Of a stretch of 64,000 nucleotides of DNA, positions 17,333 to 25,517 are shown piece after piece (positions within the stretch are counted from its first letter, which is position 1; every line of letters begins with the position of its first letter). The DNA lies in NCBI RefSeq assembly GCF_003121295.1, contig NZ_PHNC01000031.1, forward strand, positions 250,439-314,438, read 5' to 3'. Under the pieces are notes generated by a model. That model was not told where the DNA came from, made no database searches, and saw only the letters and a list, made by a program, of their open reading frames with translations. The translations under genes were made by a program, and so were the position numbers. The DNA is from Streptomyces orinoci. GTDB taxonomy: Bacteria; Actinomycetota; Actinomycetes; Streptomycetales; Streptomycetaceae.

Positions 17333-18259
17333 ATGGGAATGCATTTTAATGTAGGTCGCGGAGATCGCGGCTTCTGCATCGCCGCCATGTTGGCTGTCGC
17401 CCTTACCGGATGCGGTAACGAGCCGCAAAACCGGGCGGAAGGCAGGGGAGAGGCGGCGGGGCCCTCCTCTCATGCTCCGAGCAACCGCCGGGTACTTCCG
17501 ATTGAGGCATATATGCTGTCAGATGATGAAAGGGGGCTGCTCCAGCGAGCCAAGGCCTCGATCACCCGCACCTGCATGAAGAGTTTGGGAATCGACTACT
17601 CGCCGCCACCTGCCAAATCATCGCCCAGGCTGAACCTGACCGATCGCCGCTACGGATTGGTTGACACAGCTGCTGCGCGTGACAACGGGTACCACCTTCC
17701 CAACACCCAGCAAAAATTCTCGTCGGCCGGTAAGAATCCCTTGACGGACGAGCAGGACCTGGCGCTTTGGGGCGGAAATAAGCACGACGGAAAAGCGGCG
17801 GAAAAGGAACCCAGAATCAACGGTGTGCAGGTTCCCAAAGGCGGGTGTATGGGGGCTGCCGAGAGAGGACTCTCAGGAGGGACGGAAATCTACGGCGAAG
17901 GCGACCTCGCCGTAGAAATTTCCAAGGAGAGCTTTAATCGCTCCCGTTCTGATTCGCGGGTGCGCGAAGCGATCCCGAAATGGTCTCTGTGTATGAAGAA
18001 GAGCGGGTACCCCTACACTGACCCGCTCACGTCCGGCGAAGATGTGATGGGCAAAAATGAGCCGTCCAGGCAGGAAAAGGCTGTCGCTGTGGTCGATGCC
18101 GAGTGCAATAATAGGACGGAGCTGGCGGAAAAATGGTTCGCCGTTGAATGCGAGATCCAAAAAGGCTTGATAGCGAAGAACAGAAAGTCTCTGGACCGGC
18201 TGCGCAAGCTGAAGGAAACAGAGATCGCCAGCTCTCGCAAAGAACTGTCGAAGAGCTGA
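17333..18259 (+). CDS. Putative lipoprotein of unknown function
   Basis: A 308-residue protein whose N-terminus carries a lipobox LTGC at about residue 27 after a hydrophobic stretch (CIAAMLAVALTGC), so it is predicted to be membrane-anchored outside the cell. The rest is hydrophilic. It has regularly spaced cysteines (TCMKSLGIDY, GGCMGAAERG, SLCMKKSGY, DAECNNRTELAEKWFAVEC), a pattern seen in many uncharacterised streptomycete lipoproteins, and a Lys-rich C-terminal helix. ATG preceded by GGAGAAG. GC content is visibly lower than the genome average. No function can be assigned. Confidence 0.75.
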   Translation: MGMHFNVGRGDRGFCIAAMLAVALTGCGNEPQNRAEGRGEAAGPSSHAPSNRRVLPIEAYMLSDDERGLLQRAKASITRTCMKSLGIDYSPPPAKSSPRLNLTDRRYGLVDTAAARDNGYHLPNTQQKFSSAGKNPLTDEQDLALWGGNKHDGKAAEKEPRINGVQVPKGGCMGAAERGLSGGTEIYGEGDLAVEISKESFNRSRSDSRVREAIPKWSLCMKKSGYPYTDPLTSGEDVMGKNEPSRQEKAVAVVDAECNNRTELAEKWFAVECEIQKGLIAKNRKSLDRLRKLKETEIASSRKELSKS

Positions 18260-18629
18260 CACTGAGAAGCCCCTCTCCCGTTCGATTACGAGCACGGTCC
18301 TGATCGACCGGGATTCCTGGTCGCATGATCTCGGCCGGGTGGACACGTGAAGGCAGGATCTCCAGTGCACCACGAGGGTTACGAACCCTACTCGGGTGGA
18401 CGCAAGTTCTGTTGACCAGCCTTGCGTGACGATGCCGGTCTCGTCCGACTCGCCTATTTCGGCGTAGGAGTGCCTTGCTCACCGGTTCGGGAACGCGGCC
18501 GGCCCCCGACCGGGCGCGGCGGTATCCCACTGACTGACGGACGCGTAGTGGCAAGTGGTGCGCGAGGCGATGCCGGTCCCGGCCTAGCTAGCCGGGGCCG
18601 GGGCGGACAGCCGGAGGGCAGATTCCGTC
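18260..18629. other. Gene-free spacer in the inserted segment
   Basis: These 370 bases between the lipoprotein and the transposase remnant show no credible gene or RNA. They probably represent decayed mobile-element DNA. Confidence 0.4.
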
Positions 18630-18930
18630 CGGCGGATCGTGATCGGAGCCGTAACCGGAGCGCGGCAACGGTGACGGTTCCGTGAAAGACGTAGGCCCGT
18701 TTGTCGTAGCGGGTGGCCATCGCTCGGAAGTTATAGGTCAGTTGGTGGTCCGCTCGGCCTCCTTGCACGGGCAGGTCCCACCACGGGACACCGGTCCGCG
18801 TCCGGAAGAGAATCCCGTTTATCACCTTGCGGTGACTTGCCCACTGGCTGCCCTGTTGCCGGACTTGGGCAAATACGGCTTCAGTCGGGTCGACTCCGCA
18901 TTCGTCACCGGCAAAGAGGTCTCGCAGCCG
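18630..18930 (-). pseudogene. Internally deleted IS5-type transposase remnant
   Basis: The minus strand encodes SHRKVINGILFRTRTGVPWWDLP, the N-terminal domain signature of IS5-family DDE transposases. After only about ten residues this is joined to YNFRAMATRYDKRAYVFHGT, the C-terminal signature. The whole catalytic DDE core is missing, so the gene is dead. It marks past transposon activity at the right side of the insert in the pknB-sortase interval. Confidence 0.75.
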
Positions 18931-19053
18931 GGAGCACCCGGGCCTGGGCGTCGGCAGACCGTGGCAGCTGATATCGGCGGCCCCTGGGGTTGCGCGAGCG
19001 ATCGGCGGGACGCAGCTGCCCCATCCGGTTATCTGTGCCGACACACCGGCTGC

Positions 19054-19800
19054 TCAGCGCAGTTCCTTCGGCGGGGTCCGCTTGGCGTCCACCTTCTCGG
19101 TCCGCACCAGCTCCGCCCAGACCACATACCGGTAGTCCGAGGTGTACATCGGCGTACAGGTGGTCAGCGTCAGATAGCGGCCGGGCGCGGTCTTCCCGGA
19201 CTCCTTGGGCACCGGGTCGAGCACGGAGACATCGAACCGCGAGGTCTCCTTGAGCTCCTTGAAGACCTTGTAGACGTACCAGACGTCCCGGGTCTCGAAG
19301 ACCACCGGGTCCCCGGTGCCGATCTTGTGGATGTTGTGGAACTTGGCGCCGTGCCCGTCCCGGTGCGCGGCCAGGGTGACATTGCCCTGCTTGTCCCAGG
19401 GCATCGCCGACTTCACCGGCTTGCGGTAGTAACCGGCCACACCCTCGTTGAGCACATCGGTGCCGGTGCCCGGCTTCACCAGCACCTCGCCGTTGTGCAT
19501 GGCCGGAACGTGCAGAAAGCCGATGCCATCCTTGGTGTCCAGCGCTCCCGGTCCGCTGGCCGCCCAGTGCCGGCGCACCTGGTCGCCCTGCCGCTTGGCC
19601 TCGCGGTCGGCCAGCACATTGGTCCACCACAGCGAGTAGACGACAAACAGCGCCGTCAATACCCCTGCGGTGATGAGGAGTTCACCGATGACGCCGACGG
19701 TGGCGGCTATCCGCCCGCGCCTACGGTCGTGCCGCTCTGCCACCGCTGCTCGTACCCCGTTTCCATGTTCTGCGACCTGGCGGTCACTCAAGGAGCGCAT
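19054..19800 (-). CDS. Class E sortase (first of three)
   Basis: A 248-residue sortase with an N-terminal membrane helix (VGVIGELLITAGVLTALFVVYSL). The catalytic residues are the histidine in TLAAHRDGHG, the cysteine in YLTLTTCTP and an arginine in SDYRYVVWAE. Class E sortases anchor surface proteins with LAXTG-type signals; in Streptomyces they attach chaplins and others. It overlaps the upstream sortase gene by 17 bp, so they are cotranscribed. A partial copy of its 3' end is at 16020-16155. Confidence 0.9.
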   Translation of the reverse strand: MRSLSDRQVAEHGNGVRAAVAERHDRRRGRIAATVGVIGELLITAGVLTALFVVYSLWWTNVLADREAKRQGDQVRRHWAASGPGALDTKDGIGFLHVPAMHNGEVLVKPGTGTDVLNEGVAGYYRKPVKSAMPWDKQGNVTLAAHRDGHGAKFHNIHKIGTGDPVVFETRDVWYVYKVFKELKETSRFDVSVLDPVPKESGKTAPGRYLTLTTCTPMYTSDYRYVVWAELVRTEKVDAKRTPPKELR

Positions 19801-20677
19801 CCGGCTTCCCCTTGCTCCTCGGCCGCTCGTCCACCATCTTGCCCCACACGATCAGCCGGTACGTACTGGTGAATTCGGGGGTGCAGGTGGTCAGCGTGAT
19901 GTAGCGGCCCGGCCCGGCGAAGCCCGAACCCACCGGAACCGGCTGGATGACGCCCACATTGGCGGGCGAGGTCTGGTCCAGCCGGCTGGTCACCTCATAG
20001 GTGTAGAAGGCGCTCCCGGTCTCCACCACGATCTTGTCACCGGGCCCCAGCCGGTTGACGTAACGGAAGGGCTCGCCATGGGTGTTGCGATGCCCGGCCA
20101 GCGCGAAATTGCCCTGCTTGTCCCAGGGCATCGCCGACTTGAAGGGCCGGGAATAGTGCCCCACCATGCCCTTGTCCAGCACCTGGTGCTTGCCGGTGCC
20201 CTCCGCGATGGGCGCCTTCACATCCAGCTTGGGGATATAGATGATGGCGAAGCCCTGGCCGGGCGAGAAGGCGCCCGCGTCCCGGTCCTTGCCCCCGCCC
20301 GCGTCCCAGGCGTGCTGGAGACTGCTGGCCGCGCCATGCGCCTGCCGGTGGGCGATCACATTGGTCCACCACAGCTGGTAGGCGACAAACAGCAGCATCA
20401 CCACGCCCACGGTGATGAACAGCTCCCCGGTGAACCGGCTGAGCACCACCCCCAGGCCGTCCCGCCGGGCCCGCCGGGCGGCCCGCCGCCGCTCCGCCCG
20501 GCCGCCGGACGGACGCACCGGCACCGCCTCGATCCGGCGCAGCCGCATGGTGGCGTCGTCCTCCGGCGGCAGCGGCTGGGCCACCACCCGGGAGGCCGAC
20601 GGCGCCGTTCCCCCGCTCACATAGAACGCACCGGAGCCATAAGCCACTTGGGGCGGCCGGAGGTCCTCGGTGGTCAC
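19784..20677 (-). CDS. Class E sortase (second of three)
   Basis: A 297-residue sortase. A cytoplasmic N-terminal extension rich in Arg and Pro (about 85 residues) precedes the membrane helix (ITVGVVMLLFVAYQLWW). The catalytic set is the histidine of FALAGHRNTHG, the cysteine of YITLTTCTPEF and an arginine in STYRLIVWG. The GTG start overlaps the stop of the pabA/trpG gene, and its end overlaps the next sortase, so all three form one operon. Confidence 0.9.
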   Translation of the reverse strand: MTTEDLRPPQVAYGSGAFYVSGGTAPSASRVVAQPLPPEDDATMRLRRIEAVPVRPSGGRAERRRAARRARRDGLGVVLSRFTGELFITVGVVMLLFVAYQLWWTNVIAHRQAHGAASSLQHAWDAGGGKDRDAGAFSPGQGFAIIYIPKLDVKAPIAEGTGKHQVLDKGMVGHYSRPFKSAMPWDKQGNFALAGHRNTHGEPFRYVNRLGPGDKIVVETGSAFYTYEVTSRLDQTSPANVGVIQPVPVGSGFAGPGRYITLTTCTPEFTSTYRLIVWGKMVDERPRSKGKPDALLE

Positions 20678-21318
20678 GCCCCGGCCGTGCCGACCACCGG
20701 GGCCAGCCCGGCGGACCGTTCCACCGCGCCCTCGTCGCCACAGGCCACCAGCCAGTTGGCGAGCATCCGGTGGCCGTACTCGGTGAGCACCGACTCCGGG
20801 TGGAACTGCACGCCCTCCACCGGCAGATCGCGATGGCGCAGGCCCATCACCACACCCGACTCGGTACGGGCGGTGACCTCCAGCTCGTCCGGCCAGTGCC
20901 GCTCAAGGTCCACGGCCAGCGAGTGATAGCGGGTGGCGGTGAACGGGGAGGGCAGGCCCTTGAAGACGCCCGCGCCCTCGTGGACGACCGGGGAGGTCTT
21001 GCCGTGCAGCAGCTCCGGCGCCCGGTCCACCACCCCGCCATAGGCCACCGCCATGGACTGCATGCCCAGGCAGACGCCGAACACCGGCACCGAGGTGTCC
21101 GCGCAGTGCCGCACCATCTCCACACAGACCCCGGCCTCTTCCGGCGTGCCGGGGCCGGGGGAGAGCAGGACGCCGTCGAAGCCGTCCTGGGCGTGACGGG
21201 TGCTCACCTCGTCGTTGCGCAGCACCTCGCACTCGGCGCCGAGCTGGTAGAGGTACTGGACCAGGTTGAAGACAAAGCTGTCGTAGTTGTCCACGACCAG
21301 GATGCGTGCAGGACTCAT
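20674..21318 (-). CDS. Glutamine amidotransferase, TrpG/PabA type
   Basis: A 214-residue class I amidotransferase: ILVVDNYDSFVFNLVQYL, LSPGPGTPEEAG, nucleophile elbow GVCLGMQ with the catalytic cysteine, and the HPESVLTEYG motif with the catalytic His and Glu. It supplies ammonia for anthranilate or aminodeoxychorismate synthesis. The gene in this position in Streptomyces is usually annotated as pabA or trpG; the sequence cannot separate the two. No synthase partner is in the window. The stop overlaps the downstream sortase start, and the ATG overlaps the small membrane gene's stop. Confidence 0.9.
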   Translation of the reverse strand: MSPARILVVDNYDSFVFNLVQYLYQLGAECEVLRNDEVSTRHAQDGFDGVLLSPGPGTPEEAGVCVEMVRHCADTSVPVFGVCLGMQSMAVAYGGVVDRAPELLHGKTSPVVHEGAGVFKGLPSPFTATRYHSLAVDLERHWPDELEVTARTESGVVMGLRHRDLPVEGVQFHPESVLTEYGHRMLANWLVACGDEGAVERSAGLAPVVGTAGA

Positions 21319-21491
21319 CGGGCCACCGCCATGCCGTTGTCTACCGTCACATCATTGAACGGCAGCAGCGGCTCCGCCCAGGGGAAGACGTACTGGAAGA
21401 GCAGATAGACGATGCCCAGCACCAGTACCAGCGAGGTCAGCGCCTTCACCCATGCGTTGCCCGGCAGATGACGCCAGATCCACGCGTACAT
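21315..21491 (-). CDS. Small single-span membrane protein
   Basis: A 58-residue protein: MYAWIWRHLPGNAWVKAL followed by a hydrophobic helix (TSLVLVLGIVYLLFQYVFPW) and a short polar tail ending DNGMAVAR. The ATG at 21491 has AGGGA at good spacing; upstream in-frame codons are not conserved-looking. It overlaps the amidotransferase gene by 4 bp. It is part of the conserved Streptomyces sortase/pabA neighbourhood but has no assigned function. Confidence 0.8.
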   Translation of the reverse strand: MYAWIWRHLPGNAWVKALTSLVLVLGIVYLLFQYVFPWAEPLLPFNDVTVDNGMAVAR

Positions 21492-21596
21492 ACTGTCCCT
21501 ACTTGCCGAATGACTACTCGCCGAATGAACCACTCGCCGAAATGACCGAGTGTGGATTGCAGCCCCAGCCTAAGGGGCGCGGCCCCGCCGCGGGGC

Positions 21597-22385
21597 TCAG
21601 CCGGGCAAAGCCTTGGGTTTGCCCCCGGAGGCCGGGCTCACCTCGTCCAGATGGCCCCAGACGATCAGCCGGTGGCTGTGGCCCCACTCCGGATCGCAGG
21701 TGGTCAGGGTGAGATAGCGGCCGGGACGGGTCCGGCCCGCCTCGGCGGGCACCGGATCGAGCACCGTGGTGTCGTCCGGCAGCGTCCGGTAGGGCGGGGT
21801 GTCCACCCGGTAGGTGAACCAGCTGGTGCCGTCGGTGAGCACCACCGCGTCGCCGGGCCGCAGGCGCGGCAGGTCCTTGAAGGGGTCGCCATAGGTGCGG
21901 CGGTGCCCGGCCACCGCAAAGTTGCCCACCGCGCCCAGCGGGGCGGTGCCCGGGTAATGCCCCAGGCCCTTCTTGAGCAGCGCGGTGCCGGTGCCCTGCA
22001 GGACGGGCTTGGCCCAGTGGGCGCCCAGCCGGGGGATGTACATCACGGCGAAGGGGGCACCGGAGCGGTAGGCGGAGGGGGGCGGGGGCGGCTGAGCGGC
22101 GGGGACGGAACGGGAGCCCGCGGAACCGGATTGGGAGGGGCGGGTGTTGGAGCCGGGTTCTGCGCCGGGAGCGTCGGAAGCGGAGTCTCCGGATCCGTCG
22201 TGGCCGGGGTCCGGGCGGCCCGCCGCCGGGCCCGCCGACCACTGCCGGTGCAGCCGGTCCAGCTCACCCCGCATGGCCCCGTCCGCCCGTACCCCCGTCC
22301 AGTAGAGGAGGTAGACCACCAGCAGGACCGTCAACAGGCCGACGGTGAGGCAGAGTTCGCTGAGCGTACGGACCAACAGCCGCAT
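21597..22385 (-). CDS. Class E sortase (third of three)
   Basis: A 262-residue sortase with a helix at the very N-terminus (LCLTVGLLTVLLVVYLLYW), then a disordered Ser/Pro/Gly-rich linker of about 70 residues not found in the other two. The catalytic domain has FAVAGHRRTYG, RYLTLTTCDPEW and HSHRLIVWG. The ATG at 22385 is placed 5-6 bases after AGGAGG; a GTG six bases upstream would overlap that site. The long linker may let it reach further from the membrane. Confidence 0.9.
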   Translation of the reverse strand: MRLLVRTLSELCLTVGLLTVLLVVYLLYWTGVRADGAMRGELDRLHRQWSAGPAAGRPDPGHDGSGDSASDAPGAEPGSNTRPSQSGSAGSRSVPAAQPPPPPSAYRSGAPFAVMYIPRLGAHWAKPVLQGTGTALLKKGLGHYPGTAPLGAVGNFAVAGHRRTYGDPFKDLPRLRPGDAVVLTDGTSWFTYRVDTPPYRTLPDDTTVLDPVPAEAGRTRPGRYLTLTTCDPEWGHSHRLIVWGHLDEVSPASGGKPKALPG

Positions 22386-22400
22386 CAGCACCTCCTGGTG

Positions 22401-23165
22401 CTACTCCACGGGCTTGGCGTAGTGGAGGTCAACTGTGCCCGAGTAGCCGGGAAGAGTCACCGCGTCGCGCTGGTCCACTTTCCAGCCGAGGCCATAGGCG
22501 GCCACATACTGGAGGTAGTTGCGGATCGCGGGGGACGCGTCCAGCGCCTTGCGCAGCGCGCCCCGGTCGCCGACCGCGGTCACCTTGTACGGCGGGGAGT
22601 AGACCCGGCCCTGGAGGATCAGGGTGTTGCCCACGCAGCGCACCGCGCTGGTGGCGATCAGCCGCTGGTCCATGATCTGGATGCCCTGGGCGCCGCCCTG
22701 CCACAGGGCGTTGACCACCGCCTGGAGGTCCTGCTGGTGGATCACCAGGTCATTGGGCTGCGGCGGGGGCACCCCGGGGATCTTCGGCCCGGCGCCGGGC
22801 GGGGCGTCGGTGAGGGTGACGGTCAGGCCGGGGCCGGTCAGCGGCTGGGTGCCGGCCGCCTCGGCCAGCGCGGCCAGCCGCTTGTTCTGCGCGGTATTGC
22901 CGCCGGTGTCCCGCCGGGCCAGCGCGTCCACCTGGGAACGCAGCGTGGCCGCACCGCTCTCCAGCTCGCCATTGGCCCGGCTGCGCTCCTGGATCAGGTC
23001 GGACAGCCGCAGCATCGAGGCGTCGGTGCGGATATTGGTGCCCTTGGCGGTGTTGAAGCTCATCCAGAAGATGAGCCCGGCCAGCGCGAAGACGGCCACG
23101 GTCAACAGCCGGACCGGCCGGAATCGTCGGGAGGGCTTACCGGTGGAGTCGGCGGAATTGCTCAA
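22401..23165 (-). CDS. DUF881 family membrane-anchored protein
   Basis: A 254-residue protein with one N-terminal helix (LLTVAVFALAGLIFWMSFNT), a coiled-coil segment (SDLIQERSRANGELESGAATLRSQVDAL) and the DUF881 fold with QDLQAVVNALWQGGAQGIQIMDQRL and GNTLILQGRVYSPPYKVTAVGD. It resembles the division-site-associated proteins next to crgA in other actinobacteria. TTG start with AAGGG upstream. It is divergent from crgA. Confidence 0.88.
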   Translation of the reverse strand: MSNSADSTGKPSRRFRPVRLLTVAVFALAGLIFWMSFNTAKGTNIRTDASMLRLSDLIQERSRANGELESGAATLRSQVDALARRDTGGNTAQNKRLAALAEAAGTQPLTGPGLTVTLTDAPPGAGPKIPGVPPPQPNDLVIHQQDLQAVVNALWQGGAQGIQIMDQRLIATSAVRCVGNTLILQGRVYSPPYKVTAVGDRGALRKALDASPAIRNYLQYVAAYGLGWKVDQRDAVTLPGYSGTVDLHYAKPVE

Positions 23166-23314
23166 CGTACCCTTGTCCTCTCCGACGCCGCGGAAGCACT
23201 ACGCTAACGGACGCCCGGGGGAACCAAGCGCTCTCCACCGGACACAACAGCCCGACCCACAGCCCTTGTACATCCCCAGCGCGGTCACGCAGCGCATCGA
23301 CAGGAGAGTTCCTC

Positions 23315-23569
23315 GTGCCGAAGTCACGGATCCGCAAGAAGGACGACTTCACCCCGCCGCCCGTCAAGCAGCAGAACATCAAGCTGAACGCCGGGCGCGG
23401 CTGGGTGGCGCCGGTGATGCTGGCGATGTTCCTGATCGGGCTGGCCTGGATCGTGGTCTTCTATGTGACGGGCGGCGACATGCCCATCTCGGCCCTGCAC
23501 AACTGGAACATCGTGGTGGGCTTCGGCTTTATCGCCGCCGGGTTCGTGGTCTCCACCCAGTGGAAGTAG
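23315..23569 (+). CDS. crgA: CrgA: cell division protein
   Basis: An 84-residue protein: basic N-terminus MPKSRIRKKDDFTPPP, two membrane helices (VAPVMLAMFLIGLAWIVVFYVTG and WNIVVGFGFIAAGFVVSTQWK) and a short outside loop. CrgA coordinates growth and septation, inhibiting FtsZ ring formation in Streptomyces aerial hyphae and binding PBPs and FtsQ in mycobacteria. GTG start after CAGGAGAG. The length and sequence fit the family closely. Confidence 0.95.
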   Translation: MPKSRIRKKDDFTPPPVKQQNIKLNAGRGWVAPVMLAMFLIGLAWIVVFYVTGGDMPISALHNWNIVVGFGFIAAGFVVSTQWK

Positions 23570-23805
23570 GGCGGGGTTATCCACACCCTCGTCCACAGTG
23601 GGGAAAAACTCAGAAGATCTGTGGATAACTTCCAGTGCGTTGACGCCGGTGTGACTGATCACAAGCACTGCGCTTCCTCCGTCACACCGGCGCCTTCCAG
23701 CGCAAACACCGCTCCGGCGGGCCACCGGTAGGCATTTCCCCAGTGGCTGTCCACCAAGTGGGGGATGCTGTGGACAACCCGGGCCCCCACCGGTGTGAGT
23801 GATGG
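23570..23805. promoter_or_regulatory. DnaA-box cluster between crgA and the rhomboid gene
   Basis: Three perfect DnaA-box 9-mers lie in 201 bp: TTATCCACA at 23577-23585, TGTGGATAA (reverse) at 23620-23628 and TGTGGACAA (reverse of the Streptomyces form TTGTCCACA) at 23769-23777, with weaker ones such as CGTCCACAG between. An 11-bp inverted repeat GCCGGTGTGAC / GTCACACCGGC (23645-23655, 23681-23691) lies among them and may serve as the convergent terminator of the two flanking genes. Confidence 0.6.
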
Positions 23806-24663
23806 CTAGCCGAGCTGGAACGTCCGTACGAGCACCATGGCGGCGATGGCCGCCAGCGCCGCTCCACAGGTGAACAGCTGGACCGCCAGCCGCTTGCCCC
23901 GGGGCGCGTGCACCATGCCGTACGCCACCGCGCTGCCCACCACCAGGCCGCCGATATGCGCCTGCCAGGCGATATTGCTCCAGGTGAATGTGAAGATCAG
24001 GTTGAGCACCAGCAGCGCCAGCACCGGGCGCATGTCGTAGTTCAGCCGCCGCATCAGCACGGCGGTGGCGCCCAGCAGCCCGAAGATCGCGCCGGAGGCG
24101 CCCAGCGAGGCACTGTCCGGCGGGGCCACCAGATAGGTCAGCGCGCTGCCGCCCAGCCCGGACAGCAGATACAGCGCCAGATAGCGGGCCCGGCCGAAGG
24201 CGGCCTCCAGCGGGGGGCCCAGCCACCACAGCGAGAGCATGTTGAAGCCGATATGGGCGGGCGACTGGTGGAGGAAGACGCTGGTCAGCAGCCGGTACCA
24301 CTGGCCCTCGGCGACGCCCTGGAGGCCGTCGTCGGACAGCGGGAAGCGGCCGAACAGCTCCAGCCTGGTGACCAGGTCGTCGCCCACCGCCAGCACCGCG
24401 ATCCACACCGCGACATTGATCCCCAGGATGATCTTGGTCACCAGGGCGGGGTCGGCATGGTGCGATCCCCCGGCCACCGTTCGCGGCCCGCTGTCCGCCG
24501 GCCGCCGGGCGCCGCCGGAGGGACCGGCCACACACTCCGGGCACTGGAAGCCCACCGAGGCGCTGACCATGCAGTCGGGGCAGATCCGCCGGTCACAGCG
24601 GGCGCAGCACACCCCCGCCTCCCGGTCGGGATGCCGGTAACAGCAGACGGCCTGGTCGTTCAT
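23806..24663 (-). CDS. Rhomboid family intramembrane serine protease
   Basis: A 285-residue protein. An N-terminal zinc-ribbon-like segment (CCYRHPDREAGVCCARCDRRICPDC...CPEC) comes before about six membrane helices. The active-site serine is in LGASGAIFGLLG and the histidine in WQAHIGGLVVG; the HIGFNMLSLW motif is also present. It cleaves membrane substrates within their helices; targets are unknown. The ATG at 24663 follows GGGGAGAGC; upstream in-frame codons are not family-like. Confidence 0.93.
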   Translation of the reverse strand: MNDQAVCCYRHPDREAGVCCARCDRRICPDCMVSASVGFQCPECVAGPSGGARRPADSGPRTVAGGSHHADPALVTKIILGINVAVWIAVLAVGDDLVTRLELFGRFPLSDDGLQGVAEGQWYRLLTSVFLHQSPAHIGFNMLSLWWLGPPLEAAFGRARYLALYLLSGLGGSALTYLVAPPDSASLGASGAIFGLLGATAVLMRRLNYDMRPVLALLVLNLIFTFTWSNIAWQAHIGGLVVGSAVAYGMVHAPRGKRLAVQLFTCGAALAAIAAMVLVRTFQLG

Positions 24664-24706
24664 GCTCTCCCCATCGCCCCGGTCGGCGGGCCGGCCCAGC
24701 ACACGG

Positions 24707-24734
24707 CCCCGCCCGTCAATACGGACGGGCGGGG
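24707..24734 (-). terminator. Terminator between ppiA and the rhomboid gene
   Basis: CCCCGCCCGTC (24707-24717) and GACGGGCGGGG (24724-24734) make an 11-bp perfect stem with a 6-base loop, just downstream of the cyclophilin stop. Confidence 0.75.
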
Positions 24735-24765
24735 CGCCGGGTTCCCGGCGGGCGTGCGATGCGCC

Positions 24766-25290
24766 CTATCGGGTCTCGACCACCACGGACTCGATCCTGA
24801 CGTCCTGCAGCGGGCGGTCGTTGCGGTTGACGGCGGTGCCCGCGATGGCGTCCACCACCTTCTTGCCGGCCTCGTCGGCGACCTCGCCGAAGATGGTGTG
24901 CTTGCCGGTCAGCCAGGTGGTGGGGGCCACGGTGATGAAGAACTGCGAACCATTGGTGCCCGGACCGGCGTTGGCCATGGCCAGCAGATAGGGCTTGGTG
25001 AAGGCCAGGTCGGGGTGGAACTCGTCGCCGAACTCATAGCCCGGGCCGCCGGTGCCATTGCCCAGCGGGTCACCGCCCTGGATCATAAAACCGCTGATGA
25101 CCCGGTGGAAGACGGTGCCGTCGTAGAGCGGCTCCCGGGACTTCTTGCCGGTCGCCGGGTGGGTCCACTCCCGCTCGCCCATCGCGAGCTCGACGAAGTT
25201 CTTGACCGTCTTGGGGGCGTGGTCCGGCAGGAGCCGGAGCACGATGTCCCCCTGGCTGGTCTTAAGGGTGGCGTAGAGCTGCTCGGCCAC
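24766..25290 (-). CDS. ppiA: Cyclophilin-type peptidyl-prolyl isomerase
   Basis: A 174-residue cytoplasmic cyclophilin. It keeps the catalytic and ligand-binding residues in FHRVISGFMIQGGDPLGNGTGGPGYEF and NGSQFFITVAPTTWLTGKHTIFGEV. There is no signal peptide. It catalyses cis-trans isomerisation of prolyl bonds in folding. In Streptomyces this gene lies beside the rhomboid and crgA genes, as here. Confidence 0.95.
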   Translation of the reverse strand: MAEQLYATLKTSQGDIVLRLLPDHAPKTVKNFVELAMGEREWTHPATGKKSREPLYDGTVFHRVISGFMIQGGDPLGNGTGGPGYEFGDEFHPDLAFTKPYLLAMANAGPGTNGSQFFITVAPTTWLTGKHTIFGEVADEAGKKVVDAIAGTAVNRNDRPLQDVRIESVVVETR

Positions 25291-25517
25291 GATCTACCTT
25301 CCATAGGGTGCGCTGACAGCCTCCGATCCTCGCACGGAGCGGCGGCGGGCGAGTAATGCCCAAAGCCCCGCACGCGACGGCGAACCATGGCATGGTCGAA
25401 GCCGAGCTCCCGATGACCCGGATGCCCGCTCGCACATGCCGGACCGCCCATCGGCAGGCATGATCTTCCATTGGGTGGAAAGGCGACAAACCATACGCCA
25501 CCGAGGAGGAGGTTCTC

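Noticed and set aside
18422..18685. A plus-strand frame of 87 codons in the IS-derived spacer
   Set aside because: It overlaps the transposase remnant in antisense, and its translation is Gly/Arg-rich without features.
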